From NCBI GenBank assembly GCA_964200075.2, contig CAXNAA020000052.1, forward strand, positions 1-31,025: a stretch of 31,025 bases of DNA. The letters run 5' to 3'. How positions within the stretch are numbered: the stretch's first letter is position 1; every line of letters begins with the position of its first letter. The position numbers and the translations under genes are program-made. The stretch is from Sphacelaria rigidula (taxonomy: Eukaryota > Phaeophyceae > Sphacelariales). The notes beneath the pieces are model-generated. The model was given only the letters and a program-made list of their open reading frames with translations. It was not told where the DNA came from and did no database searches. Positions 30,183 to 31,025 of the stretch are shown here, piece after piece.

Positions 30183-31025
30183 TTCTAATTTCTTGGATGC
30201 TGTTAGAAAAAAATATTCTGTATTGCTTTCATACCTGTACCGCAGAGGATTTGGGTGCATTTTTATTAGCAGACGCGAGTAAGTACGGTGGTAAAGCAAG
30301 GAAAGGTAGCAATGATCGGGCTTACCTGCCGTACTGCCGACAGCGTCGCGTGAAAGCCACAAGACCCTTGCTGTCGGCGGTTGGTGGCGTGGGTCTCGAA
30401 TGCAACGACATGCGGCTGATCGTACAGCAGTCTCGTCTCTCCTCCCAGCTTGTTGTGGTAACATGACCTCCTGACATCGGAATAACTATTAGATTGTCAT
30501 GGGAAGCACTGGTGCTGTCGTACCTATTATTACTCAGGTGCTCACGCGGCCACCGTGCGCTGCAGATTGCGGCATGGGCGGACTCCTACGCGCCACGCTA
30601 GCATCAGTTAGATCACCACCATATGTATCTTTTTCCACTCCGCATGTCAAGAAGGTCTCCACAAGTGTTTGATCTCGCACGCGCACACACCCCAACTGGC
30701 GTGTCGTCAAGCGCCCCGTGGGCGGGAGGGGGAGGTTGGGGAGAATCAACGATGAATAACACCCCCTAAGTTCAAATTGGATCTATCTGGTTTTGCCGCA
30801 GCACCGTCCTTGCTGGCATGTGTGTGACAGAGAACAGTAGTAGCGGTGACGGGAACATTGCCCTGTTCTTCAACGACATGTTTTTCAGTGCACAGACGCG
30901 CGTCTTGTCCAAAAAGAGAGGCAGAGATAAATTGATCTTCGCATCAAGCAAGCAAGAAGAGACGAGATCTCTCCGCAGCTCTCGGTGTTGTGGCACAGCA
31001 TACATGGCAAATTGGGTACATGCTG
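30183..31025. other. No recognisable gene
   Basis: The minus frame is open to 30464 but loses any resemblance to retroelement proteins upstream of about 30182. The remainder has only short frames on both strands. Confidence 0.45.

Overview
This window is eukaryotic and repeat-rich. It most probably comes from a photosynthetic stramenopile, with a brown alga (Phaeophyceae) as my best guess. The evidence is one GT-AG spliced gene of about 16 kb joining a Pmp-type (GGA-x / F-x-x-N) beta-helix ectodomain, a cysteine module and a multi-pass membrane domain, an architecture I know from brown algal genomes; a decayed DIRS-type tyrosine-recombinase retroelement; long introns full of small DNA transposons; and many microsatellites. 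No prokaryotic operon structure, rRNA or convincing functional tRNA is present. Species assignment is inference.

Layout. 1-2000: decayed repeats, including a ~196-bp tandem unit ending in long poly-G runs around a 10-N assembly gap. 2048-2335 (-): an unrecognised ORF. 2854-3608 (+): a possible two-exon gene for a small Arg/Gly-rich basic protein. 4286-4929: two adjacent foldback structures. 6057-6722: a small inverted repeat, then a 95-bp tandem repeat whose second unit is split by a 194-bp foldback insertion with an 8-bp target duplication. 7055-7647: a Stowaway/mariner-like non-autonomous element, with a second copy in opposite orientation at about 13912-14474. 8601-9347: the second copy of a dispersed repeat also found at 34-346.

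10165-26377 (+): the main gene. Exon 1 (10165-12279) carries a signal peptide and about 20 Pmp-like repeats. Exon 2 (18741-19020) is Cys-rich. Exon 3 (19389-19642) finishes the Cys module and encodes the first membrane helix. Exon 4 (25280-26377) encodes the remaining helices and the tail. Exon phases are compatible at all three junctions (0, 1, 0), and the spliced product is 1,248 residues. Introns 1 (6.46 kb) and 3 (5.64 kb) hold the second Stowaway-like copy, two tRNA-derived remnants, a tandem array, a decayed minus-strand coding stretch, GATATCC-type repeats and a 437-bp hAT-like element made internally of ACGTTACGTT repeats.

26378-31025: a 2 x 192-bp tandem duplication (27067-27450), then a 5'-truncated DIRS-like retroelement on the minus strand (28462 to about 30182). 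It consists of RNase H followed by tyrosine recombinase, and is broken by two in-frame stops, a frameshift and lost catalytic residues. The membrane receptor is the only gene I consider clearly functional.
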